Below, piece after piece: positions 25,708 through 37,700 of a stretch of DNA of 64,000 nt. The DNA lies in assembly GCF_030116705.1 (NCBI RefSeq), contig NZ_JAOTIK010000002.1, positions 682,001 through 746,000 of the forward strand, written 5' to 3'. How positions within the stretch are numbered: the first letter of the stretch is position 1; the number at the start of each line of letters is the position of its first letter. A program made the position numbers and the translations under genes. The DNA is from Streptomyces sp. ML-6. Lineage in GTDB: Bacteria > Actinomycetota > Actinomycetes > Streptomycetales > Streptomycetaceae. Under the pieces are notes generated by a model. That model was given only the letters and a program-made list of their open reading frames with translations. It was not told the DNA's origin and ran no database searches.

Positions 25708-28700
25708 TCACTTCTCGTAGGCCTGGTTCTCGCTCTCGGCGGTCAGCCACGCGATGGCGCGCTGGAGATGGCCTCCCGCACGCTGGAACAGTTCGAACTC
25801 GCCCGGTTGCAGGTTCCGCACCCCGAACTCCCTGCTCAGATGGGATTCCAGCACTTGCAGGAGGGGGAACGGGCCACTGGCCGCGGGGCCGGACATCAGC
25901 ATCTCGTCGGCTTCGAAAAGGCCCTTCTGCCTGATGTTCTCGTGGACCTTCTTGATCAGGGCGTCGATGAAGACGGAGTCCCTCTGCGCGGCGATGAAGT
26001 GATTGCCGTAGCCGCCCGTGTGCAGCAGATGTTCCCTCGCGATGCTGATTTGGGTGGCGAGGGGTTCCTCCAGCAGTTGGGCGAGGGGCATGTCGCTCGC
26101 CCTCGCCGCGTCGGCCAGCGTTCCTCCCAGGCTCCTATGGTCCCGGATGAGGGGGCCGAACACGGGCAGGTCGTTCCTGCGGAGCTTGGGGACGTTCGGT
26201 TCGAGGTCCACCGTCCCCGGCCCCAGGTCCACGTCGGCGTACACACCACCGTGTGTCCTGAGGATGCTGTACCGGGCCAGGTCGGAGGCGAACGGGTACG
26301 CCTTGCCCTTGCTCGCCGTCGAATAGGTGGACGCCAGGCGCTCGTCGATGACGCCTTCGATGGTCCTGCGCACCAGTCCCGGCGTGATCCGGATCTTTGC
26401 CTTGCTGGTGAGACTCAGCGCCGTGTTCCCGTCCGTCCACAGGTTGGTCCTCCAACCGGCCTGCTTGGCCTTCGCGGTCCAGTCGGCGATGTTCGTGAGC
26501 GCGGCCGGGGGGATGTCCCCGCCGATCCAGACGAAGTGGAGCTCGCGCGGGATCTCCGGCGGAGCCGGGATCCCGGTGAGGAGGGGTTCGGCCAGCGAGC
26601 GCAGGTCCTTCAGGTGGCTCGGTGGGAGGCCCGAGTCCGCCAGACGACTGAAGAGCAGGTCCACGGCGTCCATGTCGTGCCTGTCGATCGCGGTGAAGAG
26701 GTACGCCTGCACCTCCGCCTTGTCACCGGCATGCAGGATCTGCTCGGTGCCGTCGTTGTTCCTGAAGGCGATGTCCAGCGACACCGGTTCGGGCTCGGTC
26801 TGCTGTCCTGCCTGCTGGTCGGTCTGCTGCTGGGTTTGTCGGCTCTCCTGGGGCTGCTGATCGGTTTCCGGGGTGTTCGTCGTCGGATCGGGGGAAGCCG
26901 TCTGCTCCGTCGTGTCCTGGGTGCTGGTGGGCGGAACGACGTTGAGGGCTTCGAAGATCATGTCCGAGTACGTGGACGTGGAGGCGGGCACGGACGTGGA
27001 CGGCTGGTCCTCCTGGTCCGACCGGTCCGGAGTGGGCGTCATGTCCTCGATGTCCTCGCCCGCTGTGACCCATCGGCCGCGGCGGCCGGTGACCGGGTCC
27101 GAGAGAAGGCCCAGTGCCCCCGAACCGGCATCGGTCACGGTCGTCGGTTTCGCGTGACCGACCGCGACGTCGGGTGCGTACCAGCGGCGTCCGGGTACGG
27201 CGCGTGCCGCGTCCGTGAGGAAGCTCCCGCCGTCCGTCGGCCGGGGGCTCGCGGTGTTGCAGGCGACCAGCACGACCGGGGCCGGGGGCTGGGCCGGGTC
27301 GCGCAGGGTCTCCATGAAGCGCGCGAACCGGGCCCCGTCGACCACCAGCGGCTTGTCGCCCACCAGGTGGAGTTCGACGCCGTCCTCGGAACCGTGCGCG
27401 TCGAAGAAGAGCGGGCCGACCGGCTTCTTCGACCCTTGCTCCTTCGCCTTCTGGGACTGTGCGTCGGCCTGCCAGGGAACCTTGCCGGTCGCGGGACCCT
27501 CGTCGGTGTCGAGGACGTACGTCCCGTCGCCCACGGCCCGGTGGTGCGTGAACACCGTTCCGTCCTGCCGGTACGTGGCGTAGAAGTCCTTGCGGGGGCC
27601 CCAGTCCTGCGGGTTGTGGGACGCGTACCCCAGGGTGCGGCCGTCGGCGCCACGGATCACCTGGAGGCCCTCGTACACACGGCCGTAGGAGATTTGGCGA
27701 CCGTCCTTGCCCGTGAGGACGGCGTCCGGTGTCGCGTGGGCGGACGTCGACAGGGGCGGCGGTCCGTCCGAGGGCCAGGAGAGCGGAGAGGACGGCGCGG
27801 AGAGGCCGTCCTCGGCGAGGGGCGATGTCGTCCGGCCGTTGGAGAAGAACTTCTGCGTTCCGGAGAAGAAGGAGGAGGAAGAGCCGGTTTCGTGACCGGT
27901 GGGGTTCCTGCGCAGCGTGCCGGTGAGCCTGCCCAGCCTCTCCCGCAGGGCGCCGGAACGTCCGACGGACTGCGACACCGGCTCGTCCGGGACGTTCAGG
28001 GACGCGGTCTCCTGGTTCGCGCTCTCGGCCGTCACCCACTCCAGGTCGATCCAGGTGTTCCGGACGGCCTCCGTGGGCTTGAACCTGGCCGCTCCCCGCT
28101 GCGTGCCCTCCTGCTGGGACGGGTTCCTCCCCATCCCGTAGCTGTTCATCATTTTGTCGATGAACCCCGGGCCCGTGATGCCGGCCACGTTCCGCTCCCG
28201 CATCTCCTTCTTCCTCGCCTCCCACAGGAGGTCCGCGTACTCCTTGCCCCTCTTCTTCCCGAGATCCTTTTCGTACTGGTCCACGAGCCCCTTCTTGCTC
28301 ACGAGGTTGTCCAGCAGATAGTTCAGGAAGGGGTTCTGCGGGTGGGCGGCGATGAACTGGTTGCCGTACTCGCCGGTCTCGTAGCAGTGCACGGCGGCGT
28401 CGCGGATGTTCTCCGGGGTCAGGAGCGCGGGCGCCTGCTCCTCGGTGATCGTGAGCGGTTCGGTGACGGGGACGGTGAGCGGTTCGGCGGTCGAGGACTG
28501 CGTGGTGTTCGGCGTGGCGGGGCCGAGCCTCTTGCGTACGCTTTCCTCGTCCCGGAGCAGGGGGCCGAGCATGGGCAGGACGTCGCCGTGCGACATCTGT
28601 ACGCCGCCCTGCGGCAGGTCGAGCCGGCCGGGCGCCAGGTCCACATCCATGTACACCCCGCCCTGCTCACGGAGGATCGTGTACCGGGCGACGTCCGAGG

Positions 28701-31700
28701 CCATGGCGTAACTCCGGTACTCCTGGCCCATTTTGTAGAGATTCCTGGCCTTCGCCAACGGGTCCTTGAAGGAGAGGTCGTGCCAGTTCTTCTCGAAGAG
28801 CTGGTCGACGGAAGGGTTCTTGACCTGGCGGGTCCGCGCGAGTTCCGCCAGGAACGCCTGGTTGTTCTTCGCGCCCTCCTTGTCGGTCCAGAGCTTCATC
28901 TCCCAGCCCGCCTCGTCGGCCTTGGCCGCCCAGTCCCGGAGGTTCGTGCGGGCGGCCCGGGTCATCTCGCCGCCCAGCCAGACGAAGTGCAGGCTCTTGG
29001 GGATCGGCTGCTGGTTCTCGGTACCGCCGCCCAGCGTCAGCCCGCCGGGCGTGGCGGACGACTGCGTCCCGGAAGGGGAGTTGAGCAGGAGCGGGCCGGT
29101 CCTGTGCCGGGAATCCGTGGGGGCCGGGGCCGGGGCCGGGGTGTCCAGCGCGGTCAGGTCGGTCGGTGCGGTCGAGGTGCTCGGTGCGGTCGAGGTGCTC
29201 GGTCCGGTTGAGGTGTTCGATGCGGTTGAGGTGTTCGGGGCGTTGGGGGTGCTCCCGCCGGCGGCCATCCACCGGCCCGGACGCTGGGTTTCCGGCACCG
29301 GGAGCAGCGCGAACACGCCGGTGTCGACGTGCCCGCCCGTTCCGCTCCTCGACGCCACGTGGCCCACGGCGACATCGGGTGCGTACCAGCGGCGTCCGGG
29401 CATGGCCCGTGCCGCGTCCGTGAGGAAGCTCCCGCCGTCCGTCGACCGGATGCTCGCGGTGTTGCAGGCGACCACCACGACCGGGGCCGGGGGCTGGGCC
29501 GGGTCGCGCAGCGTCTCCATGAAGTGCGCGAACTGGGCCCCGTCGACCTCCAGCGGAAGTTCGCCGCGGATGTGGAGCTTGACGCCGTTGCGGGAGCCGT
29601 GCGCGTCGAAGAAGAGCGGCTCCGGCTGCCTCTGGCCGGGGGACGTGCTGCTCGTGCCGGTGCGCCAGGGGGACTCGGGGGGCGGGGCGGTCCTGTCGGT
29701 GAGGGGGACGAACTTTCCGTTGTCCGTCTTCCGGTAGGACGTGGAGGACAGTTCGTCCGCACGGTACTTGGCGTAGAAGCCCTCGCGCGGAGCCCAGTCC
29801 GTGTCGCTGTGCGACGCGTACCCGACGACGGACCCGGAGGCGTCGCGGATCGTCCGGAGGTTCTCGCGGACCTTCTCGTACGAGACCTTCCGGCCGTCGC
29901 TGCCCACGAGCTCGCCCAGGGACTGCGTGGTTCGTGCGGGCGGCTCCGACGACATGCGGAGGCCGCCCGAACCCGTCTCGTTGGTCGGCAGGACCGTGGG
30001 CCGCGTCCGCGTCCCGCCGGACCGCTGGGTGAGGTTCCCGAGGGCGGTGCTCATGCGCCGGATCAGGGTGCTTCGCGCGGACGGCGCGGACTTTGCCGGG
30101 GGAGTCTCCTGGTTCTCGCTCTCGGGCGTCACCCACTCCAGACCGGTCCAGTTCTCCCAGTCGGACAACTGGACACGGAACCGGGTGTGCCCCGGGGCGG
30201 AGAAGCCCCTCGGGCCGCCGACGGCCTGCGGGGGTCTGGTGTGCTCCACCAGTTGTTTCCAGATGAAGAGCGGGCCGGACTTCTCGCCGACGTTCTTCTC
30301 CTTCATGGCCATTTCCAGAATGGCCCTGGCGTACTGGTCCTGGTTGTCGGGGTCCGGAAGGGCGTGCAGGACCCGCCTCATGAAGGAACTCCCGGGGTGA
30401 GCGGCCAGGAACTGGTTGCCGAAATCCCCCTTCTCGTACGCCGCGACGGCGGCCTCCCGGACACGGCCCGTGATCGGGGCCTCCTCGTCGAGGCCGAGGG
30501 TCCTGCGCACGCCGGACGCATCCCGCAGCAGCGGGCCGAGCATCGGAAGGGTGTCATCGCCCTTCGGCAGCAACAGGCCGTCGGGAGGCAGCACCACGGT
30601 TCCCGGCCCCAGGTCCACGTCGAGGTAGACCCCGCCGTGCTTGTGGAGGAGCGCGTACCGGGCGACGTCGGACGCCATCGCGAAGCTGTTCAGTTTCTTC
30701 GCGGCCCGGTACAGGGCGGTGGCGTGGGGCGGGATCCTTTCCCCGGTGGGGCCCTTCTCCGGGGCGAACAGGGACTTGGTCGGCCTGTGCCGGACGGTGT
30801 CGGGGGCGGAGGCGACGAGGTCCTTCAGGAATCCCTCGTTGCTACGGCCTCCCGCGCTGTTCGTCCAGACCGAGATCTTCCAGTCGGCTTCCTGCGCCTT
30901 CTGCACCCAGTTCCGAATGTTGGCGCGGGCCGCTTCCTCCAGCGGGCCGCCCATCCAGACGAAGTTGATTTCCTTGGGGATCGCGGTGAGCGGTCCGCTG
31001 CCGCTGCCCACGAAGTGGGTCGGGGCGGCGGGAGCAGTCGTCGTCGGCACCGGCGGGCTCTCGACGATCTCGGACCGCGTCGCGTCGGCGTGCTGCGCCG
31101 AGGAAGCCCCGGCGTGCTGTGCCGAGGAAGAGGCATCGGCGTCGGTGCCAAGGTCTGTGCCGGCGTCGGTGTCGGCGTTGAGCAGCGGGTCGTTCGCCTC
31201 GGTGGCCTCGGTGGCCTCGGTGGCCTCGGTGGCCTCGGTGGCCTCGGTGGCGTCGGTGGCGTCGGTGGCCTCGGTGGCGTCGACGGCCACGGCGGCCACG
31301 GCGGCCCGGTACAGGTTGTCCGCGAGGTGCAGCACGACGCCGGGCGGCCGGGTCTCCCCTGCCGTGGCCGGCCCCGCCGTGGTCGGTCCCGTGGCGTCGA
31401 ACGTCTGATGGTTCAGGTCCTCCTGCACCACGGTCACGGGAATTCCCAGCACCCGGGCCGCGAGCAGCGCCGTCAGGTCTCCCGCGCCGTGGTTCCAGCC
31501 GGCGTCCTTGCGGTGGCCGATCTGTTCGCCCGCCGGGCGCAGCAGCGCCACGAGCGCCAGGTCCAGCCGCTGGACCGGGGTCAGCCGGGCGGCCACGGCC
31601 TGCGGGAGACGGTAGCGCCCGTCGACGTACTCGACTTCTTCGTGCTCGCTGAGTGTGACCCTGGCGTCGGCCAACTCCTGGGCGGTGAACCGCTCCTGGG

Positions 31701-34700
31701 GGTCGATCGCGAGGAACGCCGCGAGCTCCTCGCGGTCCGCCCGCAGCTGCTCGGCGAGCCGTTGCTTCAACCGTACGACGTCGGCCCCGGGCAGGCCCTT
31801 CCCGTGCGGCCTGCGCAGCGCCAGTTCGGTGAGCAGCCCGGGGCGGGCCCGCTCGACCGCGTCGAGGAGCGCGCGGTGGAAGCTCGTACCGATGTCGAGG
31901 GACGGGGGCGTGCTGCTCGGCGGCTCCACGAGTTCGAGGACCCGGCCGTCCGGGTCCTTCAGAGCGACCGTCCGGCCCTCCGCGTCCTCGCGGTGGACGG
32001 TGTACGGCTCCGGGCGGGACGTCGCGTCGGACGGGCGGACGTGGCCCTCGGGTTCCGGCTCGGGGTGCCAGGGGGTGAACTCCTGCCCCGGGGCGCGCGG
32101 CCCGAAGACCTGGGCGGCGGACGCCGTCGCCGCCTCGAAGTTCGCCAGGGCCAGGGCGATTTCACGGTGGGCCGCGGGCAACTGCTCGATCGCCCGGTCG
32201 TACACCGGCTGCGTCGTCCGCTGGGTGTCCCGGGCCCGGTCGAGCCGGGCGCGCGCCTCCTCGCCCGCCCGCGCCTTCTCGGCCCTCCGCTCCTGGGCCT
32301 TGGCCTCCTTGATGGTCTGCCGGGCGGCCCGGGCCGCTTCCAGGGCCGACCGGTACGCGGCGTCCGCCGCCCGCAGGCGCTGTGCCGCGCCCGCCGCCTT
32401 GATCTGCTCCCAGCGCACGGGGGCGACCTCTGCCAGGGGCCGGCTGCCGTCGAGCCAGCTCGCCGTCCGGTCGAGGACCTCCTTCCGCTCGACGAGGACC
32501 AGTGGTTCGGTGAAGGCCTCGGTGGGGGAGGGGTAGCCGGGGACCGTGACCGGGGTCTGCTCGGTGGCCGGTGCGGCCCCGGTGTCCTCGCTCCACGGGA
32601 CCGGCGGCGTACCGGTGGGGCGGGGCCCGCTGATGGTGTAGTGGTCGACGGCCCGCCAGGCGGCCCCGGCCGCACCGGCGAGACGCCGCTCGGCGGCTGC
32701 GAGGTCGCGGCGGTGGTTGGCCAGGTCCTGGTGCGCCTCGGCGTACCGGACGAGCGCGGCGGCGAGCCGCTGTTTCGCCGCGGCCACCGGGGCGGGGTCC
32801 TCTGCGGGGCGCTCCGTGGGGCCCTCTGCGGGGGCTTCCGCAGGACGCTCCGAGGAGTCCTCTGCGGGGGCTTCCGCAGGGCGTTCCGCGGGTGAGAGCT
32901 GTCGGAGCTCCTCGTGGAGGGTGGCCACCTCGTCGCCGAGCGCGCGCAGCCGGCGCTCGGCCGTCTCCACCAGGGTGGCGGCCTCGGTGTACTTCTTGGT
33001 CTGCTCCTTCACGATCTTCGCGGCGGCCTCGACCTCGGCCGGCAGCAGACCGTGCTCCCGGGCGACGTCGAACGAGACCCACATGGTCACGCCGTCCTGC
33101 ACCGTGTGCTCGACGGTCACCGGGTGCCGGGAGGCGGCCCCGGAGGGCGACACGGCTGCGAGCACCGTCGAGACGACCGGCATGTCCTTGATCCGGCGCG
33201 TCGCCGTCGCCGTCTGCCACACGTGGAGCGGGGCCCGGACCAGCACGGCGCCGCCCGCGAAGGGCTTGAGCGTGTTCAGCGCGGAGGTCCGGCGGTCCGC
33301 GGCGCCGCCCGACGCGTCGGAGTCCGTCCAGCCGGGCATGGTGCCGGTGGACTGGACCATGGGCTGGGTCTGGAAGCCCGGGCCCAGGGTCAGCGCCGGG
33401 GTGTGCGTGTCGGTGGTGTCCCCGGTGTAGGTGTCGTTCTCCATGGTCCGCCGGCTGCCGCTGATACCCGCTCCCGGATCCACCGCCAGCAGCACGGTCC
33501 CGGACAGGTCGACGCCCACGGAGATCTTCAGGTCCGCGTCGGTCCCGCCGATCTCCGACGTGGTGTCGTGCAGGGTGACGGTCAGGGAGTCCCGGACCAT
33601 CTGCGGGAAGTAGGCGCTCAGCACGTCGGAGTTGATGCCGCCGTTGAGCACCTCGCCGGCGGCGGTGCCGGGCCGGGTCAGCGGGGACTTCCCCACGTAC
33701 GGGTTCTCGGCGTTCCCCGGTATCGCCGTCGCGGTGTCCGTCGTGGAGCGGCTACCGGAGACGGCACGGTCCACGGCGTACGCCCCGGCCTCCCGGAGCG
33801 CGGTGATGCCGCCGACGGTGGTGACGACGACGTGCTCCGGCCCGGTGGCGAACAGGTTCTTGCCCGCCGTGTACGCCTCGCGGAGGGCCACCGTCCCGTC
33901 CGTCCGGCGGGGGAGCAGCCGGGGGCGTGCGGGGGGCGGCGGATCCGTCACGGGCGCCGGGACCTCCTGCGGGCGGGCCAGGCTCAGCGGCAGGACCACC
34001 TCGGTGTCGCCGACGTCATACGTCCTGCTCACCGGCGGCTTGCCGGACAGCTCCAGGGCGAAGGTGACCCGGAACGCGGCCCGGCCGCTCACCACCGGCC
34101 CCTCGAAGGCCACCTGGGCGCTGACCGCGTCGGTGACGGCGTGCGCGAGGGCGGAGGAGCTGGTGGAGCCGGCCTTGTCGTCGAGGGTGAAGCCGGTGTT
34201 GCGGACGACGTTGTTGCCGACGGTGGGCGCCTCGGCCAGCCGGTAGCCGGCATCGCGCCCGCGCGCCAGCTTCTCCGTGACGGTCTCCGCCGTGGTCGTG
34301 GGCCGGGTGATCGTGGGCTTCACGTCGTGGCGCAGCCCGCCCCGGGTGGGGCCGCCCCGTTCCAGGGTCACGGTGAGCCTGGCGTTCCTGGTCGACCAGA
34401 CCTTGTTGCGCACCAGGCGCAGGGACGTGCCGCCGTTCTCCATGCCGGTCTGCAGGGCGCGCACCCCGGACGGCGACAGGGCGGCCATCTGCCGGGCCAT
34501 GTTGCCGAGCTGGTCCTCCAGGAGGTGTGCGGGACCGAGCCAGTCCTTGTGCGAGGGCAGGACCGTCCGCAGCTCGTCCGTGAACCGGCCGATCGCCCGG
34601 ACCAGGTCGATGCGGCCGACGGTGAGCGTGGCGTGACCGGCCGCGGGGACGGCCGTGTAGAGCGGCTGGGGCGGCGGGGCCGCGAGGCCGTCGTCGAAGA

Positions 34701-37700
34701 GGCCCGCCCGTCTGGCCTCGGCGAGCGGCACCCACACGAGCAGACCGTCGGGGATCTCCACGATCCGGCCCTCGGGGCGGCGCCCGCGCACCAGGTTCAT
34801 GGGCCGCTGGAGCAGACCGGACGGCTGCGAGCGGGCCGCGAGGTGCCAGGCCACGTCGGCGGAGACCAGGGCCATCGGACCGGTGTACTGGACCGTGTGC
34901 ACCGGGTTCGTCGAGAAGGTCAGGGCCGTGGTCGCGGTGCGCGTGCTCTGGTACGGGGTCGCGGTGATCCCGTAGGTGCCCGCAGTCTGCAGCGCGTCGG
35001 TGTGCTTGGCCCGGAAGCCGAGCAGACCCGAGACGGCGTGGCCCCGGACGTGGGCGACCGAGTGGCCCGCCCCGCTGGTGCCCGAACCGATGGCGGAGAG
35101 CGCGAGGTCGGTGGAGTCGACCACGGCGATCACCCGGGGCCGCCGCACCGCGGGCCAGGCGCTGACCGAGGCGGTGATGTCGGTGACGGCCGTCCTGCCG
35201 AACAGGTCACTGACGTGCTTGCCGGTCTGTGCCGCGTCGCTGAAGTCCGCCTCGTTGCGACCACTGGCGAATGCCTCGGCCAACGCGCCGGAGGCGGGCG
35301 TCCCGTCCATCCGGTACACCCAGGAGTTGTGGGAGACGGAGGCCAGCAGCTGCTTGAGGTGGTCCACCACGATCTCGGGACGGGTGACGCTCTGCACCTG
35401 GTGCAGGCCCTCGAAGAGGGGGTGGGAGGCCCAGCTCTCCGGAGGGACGGGCTTCCCGGAGGAGAGCAGCTCGGCCATGGCCGGCGTCATCGGGGTGAAC
35501 GCGACCGAGGCCGTGTCCGGCCGGGGCGCCGGGGCGACGAGGCCGGGAGCGGTCAGGGGGGAGGGGGCGACGGACAGCGAGGCGGGTACGGCGAGGATGA
35601 CGTGCCCGGTCACCGAGGCCGGGGCGGTCGGCGCGTCGCCCTGAGCGGTCCGGCCCCCGGTGTCCAGCACGTCGATGCTGCCGGGCGCCTCCTTCACGAA
35701 CCAGCGGGTGCTGAGCAGTTCGCCGGTTGCCGTCCGCAGCAACTGGCGCGGGCGGGAGAAGCTGGTGGCCTCGGCGGTGAACGACAGGTCGTACGCCCAC
35801 AGGTGCTGCGCCCCGGAACTGGTGATGCCACCGTCCGGGGTCAGCGTCGGGCCGTACGTCATGCCGTAGGCGGTCTGCCGGGTGTACCGGTAGCCGACAC
35901 TCGCCGTGCCGCCGTAGCCCCCGGTGTCGGCGGGGCCGAGGGACCTGATCCCGGTCAGCCCCAGGTCGAAACCAAAGGTCAGGCCGTGGGTGCGGGTGGT
36001 CGCGCTGTCGGCCCGACGGGTCGACAGGAGGTTGTTGGCCAGGCCCAGATCGTGGTGCGTGCCCCGGAACCGGCGGTTGGTGGCCCGCGCTCGCAGGGTG
36101 ACGACGACGTACCGCTTCAGGACGTTGTCGAGCTGCTCCAGCTGGATCCGCAGCCCGGTGCTCACCAACCGGTCGAGGGAGCCTCCGAGTACCGCACGGG
36201 AGACGGCCTGGCGCAGCAGATGGGTGTTGCGCACCGCGTTGTTGTACGTCCGGTTACCCTCGATGGTCCGGTCGCCCTCGATGGTCCGGCCCTCCGCCAG
36301 GGGCGGCAGCACCAGGCCGGGGTGGGCGCGGTGCAGCCCCGCCAGGATGCGGTCGGCCAGCTCGTTCGCCAGGAAGATCGGGGTGGGGCTCTCCGGCGGT
36401 TGGGTGGCCGAGAGCTCCAGGACCGCGTGCAGTCCGAACGTCGCCGGATCCGACGGCGACAGGTAGGCGGGGGCGGGAGGCGCCTCGGCGTCCGGCACGG
36501 GTGCGATGCCGTCGTCCCAGCCGGCCAGCCTGCGGGCCTCGGCACGCGGCAACTGGACGGTGGCCCTCAAGAACACCTCTTGGTCGGCCGCTGTTTCCTG
36601 GCGGGGCGATTCCCACCTACCGCCCTGCTTGCGCAGCTCGATCCGGAAGCGGATGTCGTAGAGCCCCGAGTGGCCGCGGCTGTTGAGCGTCCGCACGGAC
36701 TCGGCCGTGTTGCCGCTGTAGCTGCTCTCGGCGCGCTGGGTCGACGCCCCGGCCGTCCCGGAGAGCTGGATGCCCAGGGCCGTCACGGGCTGGAGCGGGG
36801 AGACCTGCGGGCCGAGGGAGAGGGCGAGACCGCCGCCCTGGGTGTTGCGCTTCTCCGTGGTCGCGGTGAGGCGCTGCGCGTCGGCCTTCTTGATCTCGGT
36901 CTTGTCGGACGCCTGGAGCAGTGTGGCCTCGACCGGGGTCAGCCGGAATTCGAGGGAGCCCAGCGACCGGCCCTTGGGGTCGGCGAAGAGCGGGGCGCTG
37001 ATCACCGTCTCGCCGTAGCTCTGCGCGATCATGAGGCGCAGGCTCTCGTCCCCCACCAGCTCGGCCAGTTGGCGGCGGAGGAAGGTGCCGGGAGCCGCCT
37101 CGGGGTAGTTCCTGAGCAGCCAGTCCAGCAGCCGGGTCTCCGTGGTGACGCTCAACGGTGCGAGCAGCCGGGGGCGGTCGTCGGCCGCGAAGCCGATCTT
37201 GTCAGGCAGCCGGTCCGGGATCGCCGGGTCGGTGACGCTGTCCGGCACTCGCCAGGCGACCCCGTCCCGTATCCGGTAGTGCCTCGGCGGGGTGGTGGGC
37301 TGTTGGTCCGCAAGCAGCTCGCGGCCCTTCTTGTCCCAGACGTGCGGCGACTCGACGGTGACGTGCAGATCGCTCACGTGCAGATGGCTGCCGGCCTTGC
37401 CGACCGCGGTGACACTGCTCTGGGCGCGGCTCTCCTGGCTGTAGGTGTAACTGGCCTCCATGCGCCGGACGTTGAACGCCAACGACCCGAACCCCGTGAA
37501 AGGGACCGGTGCGGCCGTCAGGGGGATCGCCAGGCCGAACGCGCGGGACGTCCCGAGGGTCTTGGTCTCCGTGGCCCCGGGGCGGGCACGCATCTCCGTC
37601 TCGACCTTGACGGGGGCGTCGTCGTCCTTCGCCTTCGTCTTGGTGGCCTCCGTGTCGGTGCTCTTCGTGTTTTCCGCGCTCTTCGAGCTTTCCCCGGTCC

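Noticed and set aside
31193..31284. CRISPR-like array
   Set aside because: The repeat is a contiguous 9-bp codon repeat without spacers inside a coding frame.
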